A DNA stretch of 44,720 nt from Brucella pseudintermedia (GTDB lineage Bacteria; Pseudomonadota; Alphaproteobacteria; Rhizobiales; Rhizobiaceae), in assembly GCF_008932435.1 (NCBI RefSeq), contig NZ_WBWE01000019.1, forward strand, positions 1-44,720, in the 5' to 3' direction. Below are positions 1-6,815 of this stretch, in pieces. The translations under genes were made by a program, and so were the position numbers. The notes under the pieces are model-generated. The model ran no database searches. It saw nothing but the letters and a program-made list of their open reading frames with translations, and was not told where the DNA came from. The first letter of the stretch is position 1, and each line of letters opens with the position of its first letter.

Positions 1-127
1 GCGGCGGCTCCGAATTCGGGATGTGCTCGAGGCGTTTGGCGACGAGCCCCATGCCGTCGAACAGCACGAAGATGCCCGGCGGGGTCGGCATGCAGCGGGC
101 AAGGTCGACGAGCACGACGTCGCCGTC
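1..127. repeat. Left copy of 127-bp terminal direct repeat (circular overlap)
   Basis: Identical base for base to 44594-44720. A repeat of exactly 127 bp at contig ends is typical of de Bruijn assembly of a circle at k=127. The repressor frame is intact across it. Confidence 0.95.
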
Positions 128-562
128 GTGCAGGGTCGGCATCATGCTGTCGCCCTCCACATGCATGATGCGCAGGTTTGCCGGGTTGGCGCGCAGCCGA
201 TGCGTGATCCACGAGTTTCTAAAATGGTAGGGTTCACCGTTTTCCACTTCGTCGGCGACGATCTTGCCACCACCCATCGATGCGGTCACCGCGACAGAGG
301 GGATCGCCACGAAGGGGTCCGCCACTTCCATGTCCGGCTCATCGCCGTCGACCACGCCCTTGCCATGCAGCAGCCAATTGCGATCGACCTTGATGATCGC
401 AGCAACCTTGTCGAGCTTTTCGATGTTCGGGCGTTCTGAGCGTCCGCGCATGATGTCGTAGACGAAGGACCTGTTGACGCGCGCCTGTTCGGCCACCTCT
501 CGCGCGTTCAGCCCCATCTGTTCGGCTCGGGCTCTCAGTCTATCGGCAATCGTGGTGCTCAT
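1..562 (-). CDS. CI/LexA-like phage repressor, residues 1-187 of 221 (continues across the circle join)
   Basis: Transcriptional repressor that would hold the element quiescent. Read from the ATG at 562, residues 5-60 form an XRE-type helix-turn-helix. Residues 85-221 are an S24 peptidase domain, with the nucleophile Ser139 in GDSM and the general base Lys176 in LVAKRLE. The last residues lie at 44593-44490, reached by closing the circle. Together the two pieces give an uninterrupted 222-codon frame ending in RWFGREI. No clear Ala-Gly self-cleavage site is visible; the linker reads TASMGGG. It is divergent from the gene at 665, so the 563-664 gap should hold its operators, and SOS-type induction through RecA is the expected control. 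Family assignment is firm; cleavability is inferred. Confidence 0.93.
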   Translation of the reverse strand, partial: MSTTIADRLRARAEQMGLNAREVAEQARVNRSFVYDIMRGRSERPNIEKLDKVAAIIKVDRNWLLHGKGVVDGDEPDMEVADPFVAIPSVAVTASMGGGKIVADEVENGEPYHFRNSWITHRLRANPANLRIMHVEGDSMMPTLHDGDVVLVDLARCMPTPPGIFVLFDGMGLVAKRLEHIPNSEPP

Positions 563-664
563 GGTTTTGTCCGGTATGTGGAATTTGTGGATTAGAGAGG
601 ATTGATTCATCCGCGTCAAGCAAATAGAACATAACAGGAACACATTCACAAGCGGGGATGCGGC
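563..664. promoter_or_regulatory. Divergent control region between repressor and early gene
   Basis: Gene-free 102 bp, AT-richer than its surroundings, separating the leftward repressor (start 562) from the rightward gene at 665. It contains TTGTGGATT at 585-593 and the related inverted CATTCACAA at 643-651. An imperfect dyad lies at 599-612 with arms GGAT/ATCC. These are candidate repressor operators. Promoters cannot be assigned with confidence. Confidence 0.45.
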
Positions 665-1354
665 ATGGCGACCATCGAGAAGGATTATTTCGCGCTGGAG
701 GAACTGGAAGAGCGCTGGGAGGTGCCGCAGCGGGACCTGGTCTATCTGGCCGAGAATGGCCTGCTGAAGGTGTCGGTTCGTCTCTATGGCGTCCACCTCG
801 AGCAAGGCAGCTACGAGGAGGTCGACGAGGGCCAGTGGTGCAGCATCCCCCACAGCCAGGCTCCCTTTCACGGGCTCCAGGACCTGCGCACCCATGACGC
901 CTACCGGCTGTTTCACGAGGGCGCGCTGCGCATCGATCGCTTCGATGCGCCAAGGGATCGGTACTGCGTCGTGCTGCGACCCGAGGACGGGATCATGATC
1001 CGCAAGGACGAGTTGGTCGTCCGACGCGAGGAGCGCGACCGCGCCGAAGCCAGGCATGGTCTGGGCGGCACGCAGCGAACATCCGGAATCGTCTTCGAGC
1101 AACGGCACGATTTCAGCGAGATCGTTCTCGGGGAGCGAACCTTCGTGCTCGGCCAGATCCAGGCGCGCGTCGTGCGCATCCTGCATGAGGCGGCCATGCG
1201 CGGCGTTCCATGGCAGCCCGGCAAGGCGGTGCTGGCCGAGGCCGGCTCCTCCTGCACACGCCTGTCGGACCTGTTCAAGAGGCAGCCGGAATGGCGCAAG
1301 CTGATCCAGTCCGATCAGCGCGGCCGCTATCGGCTCAATATCCGTTTCTCCTGA
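665..1354 (+). CDS. Hypothetical protein, possible DNA-binding early regulator
   Basis: Product not recognised; 229 residues. It is the first gene rightward of the repressor, where a Cro- or CII-like regulator would sit. Residues 8-36 (ALEELEERWEVP onward) have the helix pattern of a short MerR/excisionase-like helix-turn-helix. The last 65 residues, from RVVRILHEAAMRG, resemble a winged-helix or DNA-binding C-terminal module. The middle is rich in charged residues and looks like a mixed alpha/beta domain. The Shine-Dalgarno is weak (GGGGATG). A terminator-like hairpin follows 15 bp after the stop, so the gene may be its own transcription unit. The regulatory role is inferred from position and helix pattern only. 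Confidence 0.7.
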   Translation: MATIEKDYFALEELEERWEVPQRDLVYLAENGLLKVSVRLYGVHLEQGSYEEVDEGQWCSIPHSQAPFHGLQDLRTHDAYRLFHEGALRIDRFDAPRDRYCVVLRPEDGIMIRKDELVVRREERDRAEARHGLGGTQRTSGIVFEQRHDFSEIVLGERTFVLGQIQARVVRILHEAAMRGVPWQPGKAVLAEAGSSCTRLSDLFKRQPEWRKLIQSDQRGRYRLNIRFS

Positions 1355-1368
1355 CCCCCCTCCCGCAA

Positions 1369-1390
1369 GCCCGGGCTCGTCGGGCGTTTT
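1369..1390 (+). terminator. Probable intrinsic terminator
   Basis: GCCCG (1369-1373) pairs with CGGGC (1381-1385), followed by GTTTT. It sits just after the stop of the 665-1354 gene. The stem is short and the T-run weak. Confidence 0.45.
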
Positions 1391-1441
1391 CATTTCTGCA
1401 TGCCGGCAACATCCCCTCCCGTCCCCTTCTCATCCCCCTCT

Positions 1442-1502
1442 CGATCCCCCTTTGCGCGTAGCAGACGGTGATTCCGATCCCCTGACGATCCACTTCCGAT
1501 CC
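1442..1502. promoter_or_regulatory. CGATCC direct repeats upstream of the early operon
   Basis: CGATCC occurs at 1442, 1475, 1486 and 1497. The last three are spaced exactly 11 bp, about one helical turn, and lie 68-95 bp before the ATG at 1570. This looks like an array of protein-binding sites on one face of the DNA controlling the early operon. The binding protein is unknown. Confidence 0.35.
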
Positions 1503-1569
1503 CGACGACACCAATCTCATCCTACGCCATCCTCTCCGCAGGTTTTCGTCAGACCCCAAGGAGAACGAG

Positions 1570-1779
1570 ATGGCTACCAGACACCTCTCTCAGATCGAGC
1601 TCGCCGCTCGCTGGAACATTTCGCACCGCACGCTCGAACGCTGGCGCTGGACGGGTGAAGGCCCGCAATACGTCAAGCTCGGCGGCCGCGTCGTCTACCG
1701 GCTCGAGGATGTCGAAGCCTACGAGGCCGAGCAGATCCGCCAGAGCACTGCCAGCTACCGCCACCAGGCTTCGGCGTGA
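1570..1779 (+). CDS. Excisionase/MerR-type small HTH protein
   Basis: A 69-residue protein that is almost entirely one helix-turn-helix of the HTH_17 (excisionase/AlpA-like) family. LSQIELAARWNISHRT forms the first helices, and the wing contains KLGGRVVYRLEDVEAYE. A strong Shine-Dalgarno (AAGGAG, 1558-1563) precedes the ATG. It opens the rightward early operon and probably acts as an early regulator or directionality factor. A close paralogue lies at 37581-37796, sharing the 16-residue block ISHRTLERWRWTGEGP. The family is clear; whether it is an Xis or a transcription regulator cannot be decided. Confidence 0.85.
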   Translation: MATRHLSQIELAARWNISHRTLERWRWTGEGPQYVKLGGRVVYRLEDVEAYEAEQIRQSTASYRHQASA

Positions 1780-1789
1780 GGGTGCGGCG

Positions 1790-2275
1790 ATGACGATCCC
1801 CAACCACATCACCCTCGGTGATCTGCGCACCATGCAGATCGCGGCAATCGTTGCTCTGCCGCCCGAGCAACTTGCCCTTCTGCAGGATGCGGCCAGTGAA
1901 GCCCTGCGCAGCGCCAAGGCCACCAGCGACTGGCTCGAAGGCGCCATCGCGCTCAAATACGCTGACCGCGCCGTCATGGCGCGTATGGAAGCGAGCAAGG
2001 ACACCGGAACGGTTCGCTTCGAGGACGGTGCGGTCACCGTGATCGCCGAACTGCCGAAGCGCGTTGATTGGGATCAGGCACAGCTTGCCGATCTGGTCGA
2101 GCGCATCAGCGCCGCCGGTGACGACCCCACCGAATATGTCGATGTCAGCTTTAAGGTGCCCGAGCGCAAATACGCCGCCTGGCCCGAGTCGATCCGACAG
2201 TCCTTCGCGCCCGCCCGCACCGTCAGGACCGGGGCGCTCAAGGTAAAACTCGAGCTCAACGGAGGCGGGCAATGA
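1790..2275 (+). CDS. Conserved phage early protein of unknown function
   Basis: 161 residues from the ATG at 1790, eleven bases after the preceding stop. I do not recognise a domain. Residues 20-70 are strongly helical. A sentence-like segment follows (VRFEDGAVTVIAELPKRVDW), then KYAAWPESIRQSFAPARTVR near the C-terminus. The stop overlaps the start of the RecA-like ATPase at 2272 by four bases (ATGA), so the two are translationally coupled. Its place directly before a Sak4-like recombinase and an SSB-like protein suggests a role in phage recombination or replication, by context only. Confidence 0.75.
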   Translation: MTIPNHITLGDLRTMQIAAIVALPPEQLALLQDAASEALRSAKATSDWLEGAIALKYADRAVMARMEASKDTGTVRFEDGAVTVIAELPKRVDWDQAQLADLVERISAAGDDPTEYVDVSFKVPERKYAAWPESIRQSFAPARTVRTGALKVKLELNGGGQ

Positions 2276-3150
2276 ACGGCGCGCTTCCCATCATCTTGGC
2301 CGACCAGCGTCTCGCGGCACCCCGCAGCATCAAGGGCTGCATCTTCGGCAAGTCCGGCATCGGCAAGACCTCGCTGCTATGGACGCTCGATCCCGCCACC
2401 ACGCTTTTCATGGATCTGGAAGCCGGCGATCTCGCCATCGAGGGATGGGCCGGTGACACGATCCGCCCCAGGACCTGGGACGAATGCCGCGACTTCGCGG
2501 TGTTCATCGGTGGCGCCAACCCGGCACTACGCGACGACCAGCCCTACAGCCAGGCGCATCACGACGCTGTCGTCACCCGGCTCGGCGCTCCGGATCAGCT
2601 CGACCGCTACCACACGGTGTTCATCGACTCGATCACGGTTGCCGGCCGGCTCTGCTTCCAATGGGCCAAGGGCCAGCCGGAGGCGTTTTCCGACAAGACC
2701 GGCAAGCCCGACATTCGCGGCGCCTATGGCCTGCATGGCCGTGAGATGATCGCCTGGCTGCCCCATCTGCAGCACACGCGCTCGAAGAACATCTGGTTCG
2801 TCGGCATCCTCGACGAGAAGCTCGACGACTTCAATCGCAAGCAGTTCGTTCCGCAGATTGATGGCGCCAAGACCGGGCTCGAGCTGCCCGGCATCGTCGA
2901 CGAAGTCATCAGCATGGTCGAGCTGAGGGATGATGACGGCGCTCCCTACCGCGCCTTCGTCTGCCAGACGCTCAATCCTTACGGCTTTCCGGCCAAGGAC
3001 CGCTCGGGCCGCCTCGACATGATCGAGCCGCCCGACCTCGGCCGGCTCATGGACAAGATCCGCAGCGGCTCACGACTGACTGTCGCCGCGCCCGCATCAG
3101 CAGCTTCCACCCAACCGCCCGCCAATGCAGTTCAAGAACAAGGAGCCTGA
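2272..3150 (+). CDS. Sak4-like RecA-family phage recombinase ATPase (AAA_24)
   Basis: 292-residue single-domain P-loop ATPase. Walker A is GKSGIGKT at residues 26-33. Walker B is VFIDS with Asp near 119, preceded by the helix LGAPDQLDRYHT. The size and the lack of RecA N- and C-terminal extensions match the Sak4/AAA_24 phage proteins, which promote single-strand annealing with a partner SSB. The Shine-Dalgarno is GGAGG just before the ATG. The next gene, three bases downstream, encodes the expected SSB-like partner. The C-terminal tail (residues 265-292) is low-complexity Ala/Pro/Gln, a plausible SSB-interaction tail. Confidence 0.85.
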   Translation: MNGALPIILADQRLAAPRSIKGCIFGKSGIGKTSLLWTLDPATTLFMDLEAGDLAIEGWAGDTIRPRTWDECRDFAVFIGGANPALRDDQPYSQAHHDAVVTRLGAPDQLDRYHTVFIDSITVAGRLCFQWAKGQPEAFSDKTGKPDIRGAYGLHGREMIAWLPHLQHTRSKNIWFVGILDEKLDDFNRKQFVPQIDGAKTGLELPGIVDEVISMVELRDDDGAPYRAFVCQTLNPYGFPAKDRSGRLDMIEPPDLGRLMDKIRSGSRLTVAAPASAASTQPPANAVQEQGA

Positions 3151-3153
3151 CCC

Positions 3154-3750
3154 ATGTCGGCATGGAACGATTTCAACGATGCCCAGACCAACACCAACCT
3201 CATCCCCAAGGGCACGCTCGCCAAGGTGCGGCTCACCATCCGCCCCGGCGGCTTCGACGATCCGTCGCAGGGCTGGACCGGCGGCTATGCCACGCGCGGT
3301 TCGACCGGCGCCGTCTATCTCAATGGCGAGTTCACCGTGCTCGAAGGTCCCTATACCCGCCGCAAGATCTTCACCCTGATCGGGCTGTACAGCCCCAAGG
3401 GTCCGGACTGGGCCAATATGGGGCGCGGCCTGATCCGCGGCATGCTGAACTCGGCCCGCGGCCTTTCCGACAAGGACCAGAGCGAGGCGGCACAGGCTGC
3501 ACGTCGCATTTCCGGATTTGCCGATCTCGACGGGCTGGAATTCGTCGCCCGCATCGACATCGGCACCGACACCAATGGCGACGACAAGAACGAGATCCGC
3601 TCCGCCGTTACCGCCAGCCACAAGGACTATGCCGCGATCATGGGGATGGTCGCGGCAATGCCGCAGCCCGGAGCCGCACAGGGCAATGCCTATGCCGCCG
3701 CCAAACAGCACGGCGCAGCGCCGTCTGGCCGTCCCTCCTGGGCACAGTAG
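3154..3750 (+). CDS. SSB-like / DUF669-like single-strand DNA-binding protein
   Basis: 198 residues. The N-terminus MSAWNDFNDA, the beta-rich middle (VRLTIRPGG, YLNGEFTVLEGPYTRRKIF, GLEFVARIDI) and a disordered Ala/Gln/Pro C-terminus match the phage proteins that pair with Sak4-type ATPases and carry an OB-like fold. Probable role: coat single-stranded DNA and load the recombinase at replication or repair intermediates. AAGGAG stands 9 bases before the ATG. No acidic DDIPF-like SSB tail is present; the protein ends in GRPSWAQ. Confidence 0.72.
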   Translation: MSAWNDFNDAQTNTNLIPKGTLAKVRLTIRPGGFDDPSQGWTGGYATRGSTGAVYLNGEFTVLEGPYTRRKIFTLIGLYSPKGPDWANMGRGLIRGMLNSARGLSDKDQSEAAQAARRISGFADLDGLEFVARIDIGTDTNGDDKNEIRSAVTASHKDYAAIMGMVAAMPQPGAAQGNAYAAAKQHGAAPSGRPSWAQ

Positions 3751-3765
3751 AGCGAGGATCCGGCC

Positions 3766-5448
3766 ATGATGCTTCGTCCTCGCCAGAAGCAATTCGTCGA
3801 GCGCAGCGTCCGCGCGCTCGACACCCACGCCAACACGTTGGGTGTGGCACCCACCGGCGCTGGCAAGACCATCATGTTGTCGGCCGTTGCCGGCCGGATG
3901 ATCGGCGATACCGATGCGAAGGCGGCTGTGCTCGCCCATCGCGATGAACTGACCACGCAGAATCGGGAGAAGTTCACCCGGGTCAACCCCGACATCACCA
4001 CCTCGATCGTCGATGCCGGCCAAAAGTCCTGGGGCGGCCGGGTCACCTTCGCCATGGTGCCGACGCTGTCGCGCAGCACCAACCTCGCCAGCATGCCGGC
4101 GCTCGACCTGCTGGTCATCGATGAGGCACACCACGCCACCGCCGACAGCTACCGCCGCATCATCGATGAGGCGCTGAAGCGCAATCCGTCCTGCCGCATC
4201 TTCGGCGTCACCGCCACGCCCAATCGCGGCGACCGCAAGAGCCTGCGCGAGGTGTTCTCCAATGTCGCCGACCAGATCCGCATTGGCGAACTGATCCGCT
4301 CCGGCCACCTGGTGCCGCCCCGTACCTTCGTCATCGATGTCGGCGTCAGGGACGACCTGGCCAAGGTCCGCAAGACCGCAAGCGACTTCGACATGAGCGA
4401 GGTTGAGCGCATCATGAACCGCGCGCCGGTCATGGATGCCATCATCCGACATTGGAAGGAGAAGGCCGCCGGGCGGCAGACCGTGGTGTTCTGTTCGACG
4501 GTCGACCATGCCCGCAGCGCCACCGATGCCTTCAACGAGGCCGGTGTCGCAGCCGTTCTCGTCCATGGCGAGATGGCTGATGGCGAGCGCCAGGCGGCGC
4601 TTGCCGCCTATGCTGCCGGCGACGTCCAGGTCGTCGTCAATGTCGCCGTGCTGACCGAAGGCTGGGACCACCCGCCGACCTCCTGCGTCGTGCTGTTGCG
4701 CCCGTCCTCATACAAGTCGACCATGATCCAGATGGTCGGTCGGGGTTTGAGAACCGTCGATCCCAACGAACATCCGGGCGTCGTCAAGACCGACTGCGTT
4801 GTGCTCGATTTCGGCACCGCCAGCCTGATGCATGGCTCTCTCGAGCAGGAGGTCGATCTCGCCGGCCACGAGGCCTCCGGCGAAGCGCCGACCAAATGCT
4901 GCCCGCAATGCGAGGCGGACATCCCGCTCGGCTGTCAGGAATGCCCGCTTTGCGGTTTTGTCTTCGACAGCATCGGCGACGACGGCGGCAATGTTCCGCT
5001 CGGCGATTTCGTCATGTCGGAGATCGATCTCCTCAAGCGCTCCAGCTTCCAGTGGTGTGACCTGTTCGGTGACGATGCAGCACTTATGGCCAACGGGTTT
5101 TCCGCCTGGGCCGGCGCCTTCTTCCTCAACGGACGCTGGTACGCGGTCGGCGCGGCGAAAGGGATCGAGCCGCGCCTGCTCTCGATCGGTGAGCGCATGG
5201 TGTCCCTGGCCGCCGCCGACGACTGGCTGAACGAGCACGAATCCGATGAGAGCGCCCACAAGACACGGCGCTGGCTGTCGCAACCGCCCACCGACCGGCA
5301 GCTGGCGTACCTTCCGGCCGATTACCGGCACGATTTCGGGCTGACCCGCTATCAGGCTTCGGCGCTGCTCTCCTTCCAGTTCAACCGCAATGCCATCCGC
5401 AGCCTGGTCTTCGGCGCGGACGGACAGGACCTGGCGAGGGCGGCATGA
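3766..5448 (+). CDS. SF2 DEAD/DEAH-box helicase with zinc ribbon
   Basis: 560-residue superfamily 2 helicase. Walker A APTGAGKT is at residues 28-35, DEAH at 119-122, motif III GVTATPNR follows, and motif VI is QMVGRGLRT. After the two RecA-like lobes come four cysteines in CPQCEADIPLGCQECPLC (about 377-400), a zinc ribbon. A roughly 150-residue C-terminal domain follows. It would unwind or remodel branched DNA during element replication. It lies within the recombination/replication operon and overlaps the next gene by four bases. Similar helicases are common in alphaproteobacterial prophages. Confidence 0.9.
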   Translation: MMLRPRQKQFVERSVRALDTHANTLGVAPTGAGKTIMLSAVAGRMIGDTDAKAAVLAHRDELTTQNREKFTRVNPDITTSIVDAGQKSWGGRVTFAMVPTLSRSTNLASMPALDLLVIDEAHHATADSYRRIIDEALKRNPSCRIFGVTATPNRGDRKSLREVFSNVADQIRIGELIRSGHLVPPRTFVIDVGVRDDLAKVRKTASDFDMSEVERIMNRAPVMDAIIRHWKEKAAGRQTVVFCSTVDHARSATDAFNEAGVAAVLVHGEMADGERQAALAAYAAGDVQVVVNVAVLTEGWDHPPTSCVVLLRPSSYKSTMIQMVGRGLRTVDPNEHPGVVKTDCVVLDFGTASLMHGSLEQEVDLAGHEASGEAPTKCCPQCEADIPLGCQECPLCGFVFDSIGDDGGNVPLGDFVMSEIDLLKRSSFQWCDLFGDDAALMANGFSAWAGAFFLNGRWYAVGAAKGIEPRLLSIGERMVSLAAADDWLNEHESDESAHKTRRWLSQPPTDRQLAYLPADYRHDFGLTRYQASALLSFQFNRNAIRSLVFGADGQDLARAA

Positions 5449-5663
5449 TGATCGACCCGACCGAAGCCGAACAGGCAGCGATCCGCAGCGCCATGAAGCC
5501 GGTCGCCGAGATCATGGAGGAGATCGGCTGGCAGACCCGGCTTGCCGATCTTTCCGAACAGCAGGTGCTGACCCTGATCGAGGTGACCGCCACCGGTTTC
5601 CAGGACGCGCTTCGTGAACACGCCGCCGCCAATCCCACCCTCGTTCCGGAGGTGCCGTTCTGA
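5445..5663 (+). CDS. Small conserved phage protein (DUF6511-like)
   Basis: 72 residues, helical and acidic, with the core EIGWQTRLADLSEQQVLTLI. I associate this pattern with the small DUF6511-type proteins of alphaproteobacterial prophages; that name is from memory and uncertain. The start overlaps the helicase stop (ATGA) and the stop overlaps the next ATG (TGATG), so it is tightly coupled within the early operon. Function unknown. It may bridge the helicase to another replication protein. Confidence 0.72.
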   Translation: MMIDPTEAEQAAIRSAMKPVAEIMEEIGWQTRLADLSEQQVLTLIEVTATGFQDALREHAAANPTLVPEVPF

Positions 5664-6061
5664 TGAAACTCTGCACAAAATGTGGCGTCGAAAAGGACCT
5701 CGGCGAATTTGGTCGTCGGAAGCTGAGCGCGGACGGTCGACAGAGCTGGTGTCGAGATTGCCGGCGTGAGTACCAACGAATCTACGCTCAGAACTGCAGG
5801 GATCCGAAGCGACATCGCGAAGCACAACGCCGATACCGCACGCGGCATGCCGAAAAGCACCGTGCCCACTGCATTGTCAGGAAAGCGATTCTGAGCTGCC
5901 GGATCATCGTGCCCGTCTGGTGCCAGCGCTGCGGCTGTGTGACCGAACTCGAAGCTCACCACCACGACTATTCGCAGCCACTCGCTGTCGAATGGCTGTG
6001 CTCGATCTGCCACGGGCGCGCGCACCGTCGCTACGAGGGAGGCGATCATGCTGGACTATAA
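5663..6061 (+). CDS. HNH-like / double zinc-knuckle protein
   Basis: 132 residues with two cysteine pairs near the N-terminus (CTKCG; CRDCRREYQ) and a second metal site at the end (CQRCG, then EAHHHDY and CSICHGRAH). The latter resembles a beta-beta-alpha HNH nuclease core. The middle is a strongly basic helix (RDPKRHREAQRRYRTRH) suited to DNA binding. Such recombination-endonuclease-VII-like proteins occur in phage replication clusters. It overlaps the Cas4-like gene by 14 bases. Nuclease activity is plausible but not proven from sequence. Confidence 0.75.
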   Translation: MKLCTKCGVEKDLGEFGRRKLSADGRQSWCRDCRREYQRIYAQNCRDPKRHREAQRRYRTRHAEKHRAHCIVRKAILSCRIIVPVWCQRCGCVTELEAHHHDYSQPLAVEWLCSICHGRAHRRYEGGDHAGL

Positions 6062-6815
6062 TCGCCGCCTGGGCTTCGCCGACCACATCAACACAGCCAT
6101 CGATGCAGCACTTGTCGCCGAGAACGAGGCCACGCCGCCGCGCGATTACCTTGGCGGCTCTCGTCTCGGTGTTGCCTGCGAGCGCGCCCTGCAGTTCGAG
6201 TTTGCGGCGACGCCCAAGGACGACGGCGCCGGCTTTACCGGCCAGACGCTGCGCATCTTCGCCATCGGTCACCAGCTCGAGGATCTGGCTATCCAGTGGC
6301 TGCGCGCCGCCGGCTTCGATCTCTATACGCGCAAGGGCAACCGACCCGACGGCGAACAGTTCGGCTTTTCTGTCGCAGGCGGACGCATTCGCGGTCATGT
6401 CGACGGGATCATCGCCGCTGGCCCCGAGGGTTTTGGTCTCGCCGTTCCCGCGCTGTGGGAATGCAAGACCATGAACGCGAAGAACTGGCGCGCCTGTGTC
6501 AAGGATGGCGTGACGAAGTCCAAACCCGTCTACGCCGCTCAGATCGCCCTCTACCAGACCTATATGGAAGCCTCGGTGCCCGGCATTGCCGCCGCTCCGG
6601 CGCTGTTTACCGCCATCAACAAGGACACCGCCGAACTCCACCACGAGCTTGTGCCGTTCGATGCCGGTCTCGCGCAGCGCATGTCCGATCGCGGCGTGCG
6701 CATCCTGCAGGCGACGGACGCCGGCGAGCTGCTGCCGCGCATCGCTACCAGTTCTGACTTCTTCGAATGCCGCTTCTGCCCATGGGCCAAGCGCTGCTGG
6801 GAGCAACCCGTATGA
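6048..6815 (+). CDS. Cas4/RecB-like PD-(D/E)XK exonuclease with Fe-S cysteines
   Basis: 255 residues. The nuclease core is GHVDG (Asp119) and ECKTMN (Glu138, Lys140), followed by the QIALYQ helix. Cys44 together with Cys241, Cys244 and Cys250 (ECRFCPWAKRC) gives the four-cysteine arrangement of Cas4-type Fe-S nucleases. Expected role: DNA end resection that feeds the Sak4/SSB annealing pair encoded upstream. There is no CRISPR array or cas1 nearby, so this is a phage recombination nuclease rather than a CRISPR adaptation protein. The stop overlaps the next start by four bases. Confidence 0.88.
   Translation: MLDYNRRLGFADHINTAIDAALVAENEATPPRDYLGGSRLGVACERALQFEFAATPKDDGAGFTGQTLRIFAIGHQLEDLAIQWLRAAGFDLYTRKGNRPDGEQFGFSVAGGRIRGHVDGIIAAGPEGFGLAVPALWECKTMNAKNWRACVKDGVTKSKPVYAAQIALYQTYMEASVPGIAAAPALFTAINKDTAELHHELVPFDAGLAQRMSDRGVRILQATDAGELLPRIATSSDFFECRFCPWAKRCWEQPV

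Noticed and set aside
3097..4671. 524-codon open frame on the minus strand opposite the SSB-like and helicase genes
   Set aside because: GC-rich antisense shadow; composition is repetitive Gly/Ala/Asp/His and it overlaps two well-supported genes.
6048..6815. Cas4-like nuclease as a sign of a CRISPR system
   Set aside because: No repeat-spacer array and no cas1/cas2 anywhere; Cas4-like exonucleases are common in phage recombination modules.
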